Below, piece after piece: positions 43,390 through 52,502 of a stretch of DNA of 64,000 nucleotides. The stretch lies in assembly GCA_963795665.1 (NCBI GenBank), contig CAWCIP010000018.1, positions 5,126 to 69,125 on the forward strand, read 5' to 3'. The notes under the pieces were generated by a model. That model made no database searches and was not told the DNA's origin. It saw nothing but the letters and a program-made list of their open reading frames with translations. The position numbers and the translations under genes were made by a program. How positions within the stretch are numbered: position 1 is the first letter of the stretch; each line of letters opens with the position of its first letter. The stretch comes from DASUPK01 sp963795665 (GTDB lineage Bacteria > Actinomycetota > Thermoleophilia > Solirubrobacterales > 70-9).

Positions 43390-43494
43390 GTGGCGAGACG
43401 GCTTCGCCATCAGGTCGCGGCTGCGAGCGGCCGCCCCTCCTAAGTCGCTACGGGCTTCGCCCTCCGCTCCTGGATACAGCGGCCTGGCAGCCGC

Positions 43495-43806
43495 TTACGG
43501 CATCCCGAACGCCACGCCCACCATCGCCATTCCGCCGCCGACGGCGGTCAGCACGCCGCCCGGCCCCTCCAGGGCGAGGCCGAGCGGGACGCCGATCAGC
43601 GCCAGGGCGGTGCCCCCGGCGATCAGGGCCCACCAATTGAGGCCTCCGGCGTCGGGTTCCGGCGCCGCCGGTGCGGTGAGGACGGTGCAGATGACCAGCA
43701 GGGCGACACCCACCACGCCTCCGGCGACCCCGAGCAGCTGGATCAGGGCGAGCGCCGCCCCGATACCGCCGATGACGAGCAGGGCCTGGAGCTGGGTCTT
43801 CCTCAT
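43495..43806 (-). CDS. Hypothetical membrane protein (103 aa)
   Basis: A 103-residue protein with three to four hydrophobic segments (LQALLVIGGIGAALALIQLL, VGVALLVICTVLTAP, WWALIAGGTALALIGVPLGL, LTAVGGGMAMVGVAFGM). Short loops rich in Pro, Glu and Gly separate them. No family is recognised. It lies just downstream of a DUF4352 lipoprotein gene on the same strand (27 bp gap), so both may share a transcript. The 106-bp region between it and the penicillin-binding protein gene shows nothing else. Confidence 0.6.
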   Translation of the reverse strand: MRKTQLQALLVIGGIGAALALIQLLGVAGGVVGVALLVICTVLTAPAAPEPDAGGLNWWALIAGGTALALIGVPLGLALEGPGGVLTAVGGGMAMVGVAFGMP

Positions 43807-43833
43807 CCGGCGGAGGACTTCCCTCTCGCGAGC

Positions 43834-44379
43834 CTAAAGGTCCAGCGTGATGTCGCCCGTCTCGCCTTCGAAGTCGATCTCGAGCTTCGGTGGCCGGTTC
43901 TCGCTGATGTCTTGGCTGACCAGGAAGAGGACGAGCGCCCCCTGAGTCGGCCCGTTCGCGGCTGCCGTGTCGGGCGCCGGAACGTCGGCTCCGCCGCCAA
44001 GCTCGCTGCCCAGAGGGGCCGCGAAATCGGAGCTGCTCGGAATCGACTGATACGCGGTGCCGGTCGTGTCGACCACGGTCATCTGGGCGTTGGTGGGCAG
44101 CCTGACGGCGTTGTCGCCCTGGTTGTGGATCGTCAGGAAGACACCGAGGTAGGACTTCCCCGCCGGGGCGGGCAGCTTCTGCCCGGCCAGGTAGACGCTG
44201 TCATCGGGCTGGGCAGGGTTGAGCAAGCGCGTCTCCTGCACGTTGATCTTGAGGTTCCCGAGCTGGATGGGGACGCCCTCGTCGGCCTCCTTGCCGAGAT
44301 CGTTTCCGCAGCCCGCCACGCCCACCAGGGCGAGGGCAAGGGCGAACACGAGTGCCAGGGCTCCCTTGTTCGGGCTCAT
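43834..44379 (-). CDS. DUF4352-type lipoprotein
   Basis: A 181-residue exported lipoprotein. The signal ends in a lipobox (LALALVGVAGC, Cys near residue 24). The mature domain has PIQLGNLKINVQETRLL, KSYLGVFLTIHNQGDNAVRL, and QMTVVDTTGTAYQSIP, the Ig-like beta-sandwich of DUF4352. A C-terminal segment GALVLFLVSQ with LEIDFEG completes the sandwich. Such lipoproteins are common in actinobacteria, and their role is unknown; some bind cell-wall partners. It ends 27 bp before the next membrane protein gene. Confidence 0.8.
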   Translation of the reverse strand: MSPNKGALALVFALALALVGVAGCGNDLGKEADEGVPIQLGNLKINVQETRLLNPAQPDDSVYLAGQKLPAPAGKSYLGVFLTIHNQGDNAVRLPTNAQMTVVDTTGTAYQSIPSSSDFAAPLGSELGGGADVPAPDTAAANGPTQGALVLFLVSQDISENRPPKLEIDFEGETGDITLDL

Positions 44380-44397
44380 GAGGGCGCGCAGTCTATG

Positions 44398-44901
44398 TCA
44401 GTGGACAGTCAGGGGGACTCGGTCGGCGCCCGCGACTTCGGTGCGCTCGGCGGCGGCGCCCGACTCGATCAGCTCCTGCATGCGGCGCAGAGCCTTGCTC
44501 CAGCGCCGTTTCCACCACCGGGACCGGCCGAACTCCCTGAAGCGATCGAACGCCGTCGCCGGCGCCGTCCAGAAGGTCAGCGTAACCGTGGTCGTGGGGC
44601 CCTCCTCCAGCTCCCAGACGGCGTGAATCGGCATGCGGTCGAGCCGTCCGCCACGGCCCTGCTCGACGACCTTGTAGGGGCGGTCCACCTCGGCGATCAC
44701 GGTCTCCATGTATCGCACGCCCGCGGGGGCGTCGACGCGAAACCGCGCCGCGGCGCCCTGCCCGCTGGCGGCAACGCGCTCGAGCCGGTAGTCGGTCGCG
44801 AAGTGGTCGATCCAGCTCAGCCGCGTCGAGAGGTCGCAGATGAAGTCGAAAACGCGTTCGCGCGGGGCGTCTACGGAGATGTTGAGCGAGATCGGCCCCA
44901 C
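44398..44901 (-). CDS. SRPBCC (polyketide cyclase/dehydrase-like) protein
   Basis: A 167-residue START/SRPBCC-fold protein. The pattern ISLNISVDAPRERVFDFICD, then RLSWIDHFATDYRLERV, MPIHAVWELEEGPTTTVTL and RRMQELIES fits the polyketide cyclase 2 family. It has no membrane segment. These proteins bind hydrophobic ligands; few are characterised. It is preceded by a 142-bp intergenic region shared with the divergent FHA gene. Confidence 0.85.
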   Translation of the reverse strand: MGPISLNISVDAPRERVFDFICDLSTRLSWIDHFATDYRLERVAASGQGAAARFRVDAPAGVRYMETVIAEVDRPYKVVEQGRGGRLDRMPIHAVWELEEGPTTTVTLTFWTAPATAFDRFREFGRSRWWKRRWSKALRRMQELIESGAAAERTEVAGADRVPLTVH

Positions 44902-45042
44902 GGGCGCGCGATTCTAGTCGGCGGCCGCGGGCGGCACTGGCTGACCGGCCAGGACCCCTGGAAATGATGGACTTTCCGTACCAAGCGACGAAAAGTGACT
45001 AGCCATTAAGCAGTACCCCGGGTAGTATCGGCGGCACCCCCG

Positions 45043-45609
45043 ATGTCGGTAATTGGACAGAGTCAAGACGATGTCCGCCATGCAGGCGAGCCCGCAGGCG
45101 GCGTTGGCTCCTTCATCTGCCAGGGGTGTTCCTTTCCGGTCTCCTTCGAGCCGGCCGAGTCGATTCCCGAGTGCCCCAACTGCGGCGGCACCGACTTCCG
45201 CCGCTCCTCGATGTTCGAGCAGCCCACGCTCAAGAGCATCGCGGTCACGCGTCCCACCTCCAAGCCCGCAGAGTGGCTCGACGGCGTGCGGGAGTCGATT
45301 ACGGAGCCCGGCAAGTACCTGGCGATGTTCGCGGACGGCCGAACCCACCTGATCGAGCTGTCCGATGGCTGGTCGCGAATCGGGCGGAGCCGCTCCGCGG
45401 ACATCCGCCTCGACGATCCCACCGTCTCGCGCCGCCACGCAGTCGTCGTGCAGACGCCCGAGGGCGATCTACGCGTGCTCGATGACCGCTCGATGAACGG
45501 CATCTCCGTGAACGGTGAGCCCGTCGACTGGAGCCCGCTCGCCGACGGAGACGAGCTCCAGATCGGTCGCTACACGCTCAGCGTCATCGAGAGCAGCGGC
45601 AGCGTCTAG
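45043..45609 (+). CDS. FHA-domain protein with N-terminal zinc ribbon
   Basis: A 188-residue cytoplasmic protein. Residues 25-50 form a zinc ribbon with two C-x-x-C pairs (ICQGCSFPV and ECPNCGGTDF). Residues 95-185 form an FHA domain with the phosphothreonine-binding motifs SRIGRSRSADIRL, VSRRHAVVVQ and RSMNGISVNGEPV. FHA domains read Ser/Thr phosphorylation; the ribbon may bind nucleic acid or a partner. It faces the STAS/SpoIIE genes on the other strand, with stop codons sharing CTAG, which hints at a phospho-signalling locus. No Ser/Thr kinase is present in the window. Confidence 0.93.
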   Translation: MSVIGQSQDDVRHAGEPAGGVGSFICQGCSFPVSFEPAESIPECPNCGGTDFRRSSMFEQPTLKSIAVTRPTSKPAEWLDGVRESITEPGKYLAMFADGRTHLIELSDGWSRIGRSRSADIRLDDPTVSRRHAVVVQTPEGDLRVLDDRSMNGISVNGEPVDWSPLADGDELQIGRYTLSVIESSGSV

Positions 45610-45962
45610 GACCCGAGCGCACGCAGCGCGTCCGCCATCGCCGGGTCGATTGGCACCGACTCCTCGATGGAGACGGCCGCCAGGACCTCTCCGACGAACG
45701 ACTTGGGCGCCACCACGAGCCTGAGCTGCTGGCGGCGAGTCCGCATGCGCGCGGCCGCATCGAAGATCAGGCTGATCCCTGAGCTGTCGATGTAGCTCGT
45801 CTCCGTCAGGTCCAGGATGAGCGCGCGGGCCTTGTTCGAGACTGCCTCCAGCAGCCTCTGGCTCAGGTCCCCGACGTTGGATGCGTCGACCTCGCCCGCG
45901 ACACGGGCCAGCTCCACATCGCCGTCGGTTTCGATGGAGAGCTTCGCGAGCTCGGGTGTCAA
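45606..45962 (-). CDS. STAS-domain anti-sigma factor antagonist
   Basis: A 118-residue SpoIIAA/RsbV-like protein. The phospho-accepting Ser lies in YIDSSGISLIFDAA, the conserved D-S-S-G motif, preceded by the strand ALILDLTETSYIDS. In partner switching a kinase phosphorylates this Ser, and an SpoIIE/RsbU phosphatase removes it to free the antagonist. Exactly such a phosphatase, carrying its own kinase-like domain, is encoded just upstream with an overlapping junction at 45959-45962. It therefore likely controls a sigma factor, or another target, encoded elsewhere. Confidence 0.93.
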   Translation of the reverse strand: MTPELAKLSIETDGDVELARVAGEVDASNVGDLSQRLLEAVSNKARALILDLTETSYIDSSGISLIFDAAARMRTRRQQLRLVVAPKSFVGEVLAAVSIEESVPIDPAMADALRALGS

Positions 45963-47560
45963 GGCTTGACCCCGATCCTGCGGCTGAGCTGCACCGTGGT
46001 TCCGTCGTCCCCCGTGTCGATCGCGACATCATCCATGAACTCCCGCATCAGGGGAATGCCGCGGCCCCGGTTGTCTCCTCCCGGGTCTCGCCAGCGGCCT
46101 CGATCCCGGACCGTCACGGTCGCCTCACCGTCCATCAGCGCCGCGCGCACCTGGACGCTCGCGTCGCCAGGGCCGTATGCGTGCTCGACCGAGTTCGCAC
46201 AGGCCTCTGTGATGGCGATCGCGAATGCCGCGCAGTCGTCGTCGGTGCCATCGTTCGCCGTCACCCAGCGCCGGATCAGATGCCGGATGGTCGCCAGCTG
46301 CTCGGCGGTCGCCGGCACCTCAACCTCGAGCGGCTCGTGGAGGCCGACCGCGCGGATCGCTAGCGCTGCGATGTCGTCGGGAGTCTCGATTCCCTGGGTG
46401 AGCCGCTCGATGATCGTCCGGCACTTGAGCTCGGGGTCGTCGGGCGCCGCGATCGCGGCCTCGACCAGGGCGGCTTCTCCGTCCGAGAGCTGCTGCCCCC
46501 GGCGCTCGATCAGCCCGTCGGTGTAGAAGAGCAGCGTCTCTCCGGAACCGAGTGCGACCCGTTGCTGGTCGTACTCGATGATGGTGCCGGTTCCGAGCGG
46601 CGGCCCCCCGGCGTCGGTCAGAAACGCCGCCTGACCGTCCACTCGCAGCAGCAACGGATAGGGATGCCCGGCGCGGGCGAAGTCGACGATCCAGGTGTCC
46701 AGGTTGAGCGTGGCGTAGATCATGGTTGCCATGCGCGAGCCCTCCTGGTCAGCGAAACGGGAGAGCTTGCCGAGCAGCTTGGCCGGGCTCTCGAGGTCGA
46801 GCGCGTAGGCTCGTACGGCGCTGCGCAGGTGTCCCATGTAGGTCGCCGCAGAGACCCCATGGCCGGCGACATCGCCGATCACCAGTCCCAGCCGCCGATC
46901 GTCGATCTCGATCACGTCGTACCAGTCGCCCCCCACCGCCGACTCCTGCGCGGCCGGGAGATATCGGGCGGACATGCTCAGCCCAGGCAGCTCGGGGAGC
47001 GTGCGGGGCAGCAGGTTGCGCTGGAGCGCCTGCGCGATCTGGCCTTGCACGACGAGACGGGATCGCTCGACCGCCAGGGCGACTCGGTCGGCGACCAGCT
47101 GAAGCAACTCCGCGTCGCTATCCCGGAATTCCCGCGGTGTCAGTGTGCCGACGTGCAAGACGCCGGTGACCTCTCCCTCGACGATCAGAGGCACGCCAAG
47201 CAGCGAGCGGACTCCCTTCTCTTGCATAAGCGGGTTGACGACGGCGCCGGGCGTCACCTCCAGGTCCTCGATCACGACCGGCTCGCGCGTGAACGCCACC
47301 CGGCCCGCGAATCCGCGCCCGATCGGCAGGCGGAACCCGCGCTCGACCTCCTCCTCGAGGCCCGCGGCGGCCCTGGCGGCGAGGGTCCGGCCGTCATCTT
47401 CGACCAGCAGAACCGCCGCCGTGTCGACGTCGAGGATGTCGGTGACCCGCCGCAGCAACTCCGTGAGCAGCTCGTCGAGGTCCAGGTACGCGAGCGTGGC
47501 TTCGGTGAGCCTGTGGACGTCCTCGAGTCGCGCGGCGGCCTTATCCACCGCAGCGTCCAC
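45959..47560 (-). CDS. GAF-SpoIIE phosphatase-HATPase regulator (RsbU/RsbW-type fusion)
   Basis: A 533-residue three-part regulator. Residues 15-165 are a GAF sensor (DVDTAAVLLVEDDGRTLAAR, GFAGRVAFTREPVVIEDLEV). Residues 180-395 are a PP2C/SpoIIE phosphatase with the metal ligands in ESAVGGDWYDVIEI and VIGDVAGHGVSAA. Residues 405-533 are a GHKL ATPase like RsbW/SpoIIAB (N-box ITEACANSVEHAY, G-box DNRGRGIPLMRE). It thus carries both kinase-like and phosphatase activities acting on the STAS protein made next. The GTG at 47560 starts 2 bp after the gltB stop, an odd pairing of nitrogen metabolism with partner-switch signalling. Confidence 0.92.
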   Translation of the reverse strand: MDAAVDKAAARLEDVHRLTEATLAYLDLDELLTELLRRVTDILDVDTAAVLLVEDDGRTLAARAAAGLEEEVERGFRLPIGRGFAGRVAFTREPVVIEDLEVTPGAVVNPLMQEKGVRSLLGVPLIVEGEVTGVLHVGTLTPREFRDSDAELLQLVADRVALAVERSRLVVQGQIAQALQRNLLPRTLPELPGLSMSARYLPAAQESAVGGDWYDVIEIDDRRLGLVIGDVAGHGVSAATYMGHLRSAVRAYALDLESPAKLLGKLSRFADQEGSRMATMIYATLNLDTWIVDFARAGHPYPLLLRVDGQAAFLTDAGGPPLGTGTIIEYDQQRVALGSGETLLFYTDGLIERRGQQLSDGEAALVEAAIAAPDDPELKCRTIIERLTQGIETPDDIAALAIRAVGLHEPLEVEVPATAEQLATIRHLIRRWVTANDGTDDDCAAFAIAITEACANSVEHAYGPGDASVQVRAALMDGEATVTVRDRGRWRDPGGDNRGRGIPLMREFMDDVAIDTGDDGTTVQLSRRIGVKP

Positions 47561-47562
47561 GC

Positions 47563-50500
47563 CTACTCCGTGGAGATGCTCGGATCCGCCTGAACCTTCT
47601 GCGGAATGATCATCAGGAAGCTCTGCTGCGCAACCCGGGCCAGCGCCTGGACCCTGTCGGCCTCCTCGGCCTGGTCGGTGGCACGCAGCTCGCCGGCGTA
47701 GTGGCCGAGCAGGTCCTCGATGTCGAGCTGGCCCTCCGCATCGAGCTCCTCGAGCGTCACCTTGGCTCCCTCGCCGAGGCGGCTCTCGATCCCGTCGCGG
47801 TCGAGGTTGAGCTCGTCGTCGATCCGCACGTAGACCCGGCCACCGGTCATTCCGGCGCATGCCCACGGCCCGATGTCGCCGAGCACGACCGCGCGACCGG
47901 AGGTCATGTACTCGAAGGCGAAGCCCTTGGCGTTGGCGCGGTCCACGACGCAGCCCTGTGAGTCGTCGACGGGCGCCTCGGGCTCGCCAGCCAGGACCAC
48001 GTCCGCGCCGGAGAGCCGGATGCAGAACCGCGAGTCGGCCGACCCCTGCACGAAGAGCCTGCCCCGCTGGGCCCCATAGGCGAAGGACTTGCCGACCGAG
48101 CCGTTGACGCGCCGGCCCTCGGCGTTCTTCCCCTTCATGATCGAGACGGTCCCGCCCAGCATCGTCTTGCCGACGCCGTCCTGGGCGCCGCCCTCGACCC
48201 GGCAGGTCACGCCCCACTCGTTGAAGGCGCCGAATCCCTGCCCCGCCACGCTCCCCCCGTTGAAGACCAGCTCGGCGAGCTCGTCGTTCTCGGTGCCCTC
48301 GGGGGCGCCGTCGTAGATGCGGGCGCGTGCGATCGCACCCGAAAGCTCGGTGCCGAGAACCCGGTCGTGGGCGTCGGTGCGGCGGGGGAACTCGACGCTC
48401 ACGCAGGAGCCATCGAAGACGCGGTCGGCGACCTGGGCAATCTCGGCGGAGGCCCGCTTGGGTTCCATCCGGAGCGGCTTGGCGCGAACCAGGCCGGCCT
48501 CGGCGCGGGCCTCGACCAGCGCCTCCTCCTCGACCGGGAGGTCGATCGGCTCGAGATCGAGGAACTCCTCGAGCGGCGTGATCAGCGGCGCGAGGTCGAT
48601 CTTGTCCTGGTGCGAGACCTGCTCGAGCAGGTCGTAGCGGCCGACCAGGTCCTGGGCGCGGTCGTAGCCGAGCGAGCCGACCACCTCCTTGACCTCCTCG
48701 CCCATCTGGCGGAAGAAGGCGGCACAGCTCTCGGCGGCGTTGTCTCCCGGCGGCGTGAACTTCTTCAGCCCGTGCTCCTCCGCCTGCTCCACCGTCTCGA
48801 TCTGGGTGGCGATGCCGACGTGGCAGGTGTCGAGCTGGCAGCCACGGCAGATCGTGCAGCCGAGCGAGACCATCGCCAGAGTGCCGAAGGCAACCCGGTT
48901 GGCCCCCATGCAGTGAAGCTTCACGATGTCGTGGGCGTGGCGGTAGCCACCGTCGGCCCAGATCTCGACCCGGTTGCGAATGCCGGCCTCCATCAGGGCT
49001 CGGTGGACGGCGCGGGTGCCGATGTCGGAGGGCAGGCCGACGTGGCGCAGCGCGTGCTGGCGGGCGGCGCCGGTGCCGCCCTCGAACCCGCTCAGGGTGA
49101 TGATGTCCGCGCCGGCTTTGGCGATGCCGAGTCCGATCGTGCCCACGTTCGGCACGACGGGGACCTTGACCGACACGCGCAGGTCCGGGTTGACCGTCTT
49201 CAGCTCGTCGATCAGCTCCGCCAGGTCCTCGATCGAGTAGAGGTCGTGGTTGTTGGACGGCGAGATCAGGTCGGTGCCGGGTGAGGCGTTGCGGGCGGCG
49301 GCGACCTTCTCGGAGACCTTCTTGCCGGGCAGGTGACCACCCTCGCCGGGCTTCGCGCCCTGGCCGATCTTGATCTCGGCGACGTAGGAGGAGTTGAGCA
49401 TCTCGGCGGAGACGCCGAAGCGGCCCGAGGCGACCTGCTGCCCACGCCACTTGCGGAACTTGCCGTACATGTCCTGGATCTCCCCACCCTCCCCGTTGAT
49501 GCAGAGGATGTTGATCGCCCGTGCTGCCTCGGCGTAGGCGCGGAAGGCCGGCTCCGACTGAGAGCCGAAGCTCATCGAGCTGATCACCACGGGGTAGTCG
49601 TGATGGCCGACCGAGGCGTCCACCTGCGAGGCGTCCACCGGCTCGCGGTCGGGCTCCTTCTTCAACCCCATGATGTGCCGCATCGAGATCGGGCTCTGCG
49701 CCTCCAGCTCGCGCACCTTCTGAGAGAACTCGCCGAAGCTCGCGGTCCCGTTGGCCGCCGCGATCGCCGCCTTGTAGACCTTGGGGTAGAAGCGGAAGGT
49801 CTTCGCCGGCTTCGCATCCTCGTCCCCGGTGAGGACCCTGTGCCGCGTGTCGGTGTCGGCGTCGAGGTGGGCAAAGCCGGTGCCGCCAGTCTCAGAGGCC
49901 GCGAAGGCCTCCGTCTGGAAGATCTCCGCCAGCTCGGGCTGGATCCCGATCGAGGAGAACTGGCGGGCGTAGCCGCGGACCTCGTGGATCCCGATCGTCG
50001 AGATCACCTTCTCGATTCCCTTGCGGAGCGCCGCGCAGAGGTTGCCGACGTCGTTCTCGTAGTCGTCGACGCAGATCACCTCGACCATCACGTACGGGCA
50101 GACACCGTTGGCCCCGAGGCCCAGGGCGAGCATCACGTCGTGGACGTTGCGGATCGCCGCAGAGCGCAGCACCAATGAACAGCGTCGGCGCAGGTTCTCC
50201 CCCTCGGCGCTGAACTGCTTCAGAGCCTGATCGATCGCGGACGTGGCGAGATGCGGATCGATGTAGCGCCGCTCGCCGTCGTAGACGGTGCGGTCGGTCA
50301 GCACCAGCAGCTCGGCGCCCTCGGTCACGGCGCGGACCGCTTCCTGGCGGAGCCGCTCGATCGCGCCCTGCGTCGTCTCGGATTCCAGGAGCGCGATGTC
50401 GATCGCCTTGGCACGGTCGCCAAATGCGGCCCAGAGGTCCTCGAGCACGTAGGTTCCCTGCTCGCTGGCGATGCGCCGGTAGGAGCTGTGCGGGAGCGGG

Positions 50501-52221
50501 GCGAGATCGTGGTGGCCTCCCAGGATCACGGGGAAGTCCGTCTCGATCGTCTGGCTGTCCTCCGCCGGATCCTTCAGCGACGGACGGCGACCGAAGACCG
50601 CGCGGGTGGAGAAATGCTCGATCTCGCGCTCGCGGTCGATCGCCGGGTTGGTGACGACCGCGACCGTCTCCTTGAAGTAGTCCGCCAGGTTCTGCCGCTC
50701 CGGCGAGAGCGCGGCGAGGGGGCCGTCGTAGCCGAGTGAGCCGATCGGCTCGGCGCCGTTGTCGGCCATCTGCTGGACGAGCTTCACGTCATCCCGCTGC
50801 CAGCCGAACCCGGCAAGCACACGGTCCTCGACCTTGACCGGCTCCTCGGGACCTGCGTCGGTGTATCCCGGGATCTCGGGCCCCTCCAGCGGGCCGCCGG
50901 TCTGGAGCGCCCGGTCATACGGCGCGACCTGCTCCGCCCCCGTTCTCCTCAGCCAGCGGTCGCGCACCCGGCGCAGCATCTCGGCGTGCGGGTAGAGCGT
51001 CGAGCGCTTGCGGTCTCGATCGATCAGCACCAGGAACTTCTCGCCCGGCGCCATCGGCTTCGGCTCGGAGATCATCTCGTCCACCGGGACGACCCCGGGC
51101 TCGGAGCTGAAGATGAAGTCGTGGCCGGTCTCGAGCTGCCACAGCGGCCGCAGGCCCATCGCGTCCGCCGAGAACACGCACTCGTCCTGGTGGCGGGCGA
51201 TCAGGGCGACCGGGCCCTGAGCGAACGGGCCCATCGTCTGGCGCAGGTACATGTAGAAGGGGTGAAGGTCCTCGGGCAGGCCGGCGATCTCGGCGACGAT
51301 CGGCGGGACGACCATCTCCATCGCCTCCGCCAGCGACAGGCCGTGTCGCCGCACCAGCGTCTCGATCGTCCGGTTCAGGTCCTGCGAATCCGAGTTCCCT
51401 TCGCCGATCGGCACGTTCAGCATCCGCGCCTCCTGGCGGAGCTGCTCGATCGTGTTGATCTCGCCGTTGTGGCCGAGGACGCCGAAGGGCTGGACCCGGG
51501 TGAACGACGGCCAGGTGTTGGTCGAGTAGCGGTTGTGGCCGAAGCAGCCGATCGTCTCGGCGCGCTCGTCGGAGAGGTCTACGTAGTAGGAGCCGAGGAC
51601 CTTCGGGTTGCCCATCACCTTGTAGACGCAGGTCCGCCCGGAGAAGGAGGCGACGTGGACGCCGAGCTTCTCCTCGAGGGCGACCTTGAGGTTGAAGCAG
51701 GCGCGATCGGCGTCGGCGGCCTCCGGCACCAGACCTGCGAACTGCCAGAACTGCGGCTCCTCCTCGCGGGCGGTCGGGCCGAGAGCCGCGGAATCGACGG
51801 CGCCGACCCGCTCGGCGAGGATGCGAAAGCCCGCCTTGCCGAGCAGCTCCCTGGCGCCGTGGCGGACCTTCTCCAGGTCCTGTGACCGCTCGACGAAGAC
51901 GTGAGCGACGGCGAACGCGTCATCCAGCGCCAGGGACGGGTTGTGTCCGCCCTGACGGACCTCCTCGGCCCAGATCTTGGTTGGGATGTCGACCAGAAGG
52001 CCACAGCCGTCGCCCTCGCCGTCGACGTTGCCGGCGCGGTGGAGCATCTTCTGGAGCGACTCGAGCGCGAGGATTACGGGATCGTGGCTCGGGGTCGCGT
52101 CGCGACGGACCGACGCGTAGATCGCGCACGCGTCCTTGTCCTCCACGCTCGGGGGAGAGACGAGGGGGCGGTAGGCGCGCTCGGGGGAAAAGCGCTCACG
52201 CTCTGCGGACGAGTTCTTCAA
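47563..52221 (-). CDS. gltB: Glutamate synthase large subunit
   Basis: A 1,552-residue GOGAT large subunit that makes two glutamates from glutamine and 2-oxoglutarate. Domains in order: the type II glutamine amidotransferase with Cys32 (EDKDACAIYASV) and CFGHNRYSTNTWPSF; the central domain; the FMN synthase barrel (SSMSFGSQSEPAFRAYAEAA, GFEGGTGAARQHALRH) with the 3Fe-4S Cys in CTICRGCQLDTCHVG; and the C-terminal beta-helix (FNGGSVAGQGFGAFNEWG). The TTG at 52221 with GGAG 5 nt upstream is the likely start; processing must then remove about 31 residues to expose Cys32. The small subunit gltD is not in the window. Confidence 0.96.
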   Translation of the reverse strand: MKNSSAERERFSPERAYRPLVSPPSVEDKDACAIYASVRRDATPSHDPVILALESLQKMLHRAGNVDGEGDGCGLLVDIPTKIWAEEVRQGGHNPSLALDDAFAVAHVFVERSQDLEKVRHGARELLGKAGFRILAERVGAVDSAALGPTAREEEPQFWQFAGLVPEAADADRACFNLKVALEEKLGVHVASFSGRTCVYKVMGNPKVLGSYYVDLSDERAETIGCFGHNRYSTNTWPSFTRVQPFGVLGHNGEINTIEQLRQEARMLNVPIGEGNSDSQDLNRTIETLVRRHGLSLAEAMEMVVPPIVAEIAGLPEDLHPFYMYLRQTMGPFAQGPVALIARHQDECVFSADAMGLRPLWQLETGHDFIFSSEPGVVPVDEMISEPKPMAPGEKFLVLIDRDRKRSTLYPHAEMLRRVRDRWLRRTGAEQVAPYDRALQTGGPLEGPEIPGYTDAGPEEPVKVEDRVLAGFGWQRDDVKLVQQMADNGAEPIGSLGYDGPLAALSPERQNLADYFKETVAVVTNPAIDREREIEHFSTRAVFGRRPSLKDPAEDSQTIETDFPVILGGHHDLAPLPHSSYRRIASEQGTYVLEDLWAAFGDRAKAIDIALLESETTQGAIERLRQEAVRAVTEGAELLVLTDRTVYDGERRYIDPHLATSAIDQALKQFSAEGENLRRRCSLVLRSAAIRNVHDVMLALGLGANGVCPYVMVEVICVDDYENDVGNLCAALRKGIEKVISTIGIHEVRGYARQFSSIGIQPELAEIFQTEAFAASETGGTGFAHLDADTDTRHRVLTGDEDAKPAKTFRFYPKVYKAAIAAANGTASFGEFSQKVRELEAQSPISMRHIMGLKKEPDREPVDASQVDASVGHHDYPVVISSMSFGSQSEPAFRAYAEAARAINILCINGEGGEIQDMYGKFRKWRGQQVASGRFGVSAEMLNSSYVAEIKIGQGAKPGEGGHLPGKKVSEKVAAARNASPGTDLISPSNNHDLYSIEDLAELIDELKTVNPDLRVSVKVPVVPNVGTIGLGIAKAGADIITLSGFEGGTGAARQHALRHVGLPSDIGTRAVHRALMEAGIRNRVEIWADGGYRHAHDIVKLHCMGANRVAFGTLAMVSLGCTICRGCQLDTCHVGIATQIETVEQAEEHGLKKFTPPGDNAAESCAAFFRQMGEEVKEVVGSLGYDRAQDLVGRYDLLEQVSHQDKIDLAPLITPLEEFLDLEPIDLPVEEEALVEARAEAGLVRAKPLRMEPKRASAEIAQVADRVFDGSCVSVEFPRRTDAHDRVLGTELSGAIARARIYDGAPEGTENDELAELVFNGGSVAGQGFGAFNEWGVTCRVEGGAQDGVGKTMLGGTVSIMKGKNAEGRRVNGSVGKSFAYGAQRGRLFVQGSADSRFCIRLSGADVVLAGEPEAPVDDSQGCVVDRANAKGFAFEYMTSGRAVVLGDIGPWACAGMTGGRVYVRIDDELNLDRDGIESRLGEGAKVTLEELDAEGQLDIEDLLGHYAGELRATDQAEEADRVQALARVAQQSFLMIIPQKVQADPSISTE

Positions 52222-52287
52222 TTTGTCTCCGGTTCCGCGCCTTCTTCGAGCGGGCGCGCGACGGGGGGGTGGACCGACGGAGCGGGA

Positions 52288-52293
52288 ATTATA
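52288..52293 (-). promoter_or_regulatory. Candidate -10 element for gltB
   Basis: A perfect TATAAT on the minus strand 66 bp upstream of the gltB TTG, in otherwise GC-rich sequence. No consensus -35 is seen at 16-18 bp; the palindrome TCACGTGA at 52324-52331 lies where an activator could bind. Tentative. Confidence 0.4.
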
Positions 52294-52502
52294 GGCGCGC
52301 CCCCACCCGGCCCCGCTCCGGTGGTCACGTGATCCACTCCCGCTTTCTCCGCAATTTGCTAAAGCGGCCCACTGCCGATTCCGGCCTGCTGCAGCGCTAC
52401 TTTCAGCCTGGTGAGCGGTTCTACATAGTGTTTAGCGAACGCTCACAAACGTGCTACAACTAACGCCAAGGGGAGCAATCAGCTGGGGAACGATGGAGAA
52501 GC

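Noticed and set aside
47561..49450. N-terminal extension of the SpoIIE regulator to 1,163 residues
   Set aside because: The extra 630 residues are the out-of-frame reading of gltB, Arg- and Pro-rich without domain features. The GAF domain begins just after the GTG at 47560.
52324..52331. TCACGTGA as a CRP- or GlnR-type site for gltB
   Set aside because: Eight bases is too short; no GTGA-N6-TCAC or GlnR-type repeat spacing is present.
52430..52450. AGCG-AA-CGCT palindrome as a LexA or TetR-family operator
   Set aside because: Only four bases per arm are symmetric and the actinobacterial LexA consensus (GAAC-N4-GTTC) is absent; kept only as a possible promoter-region feature of the small gene.
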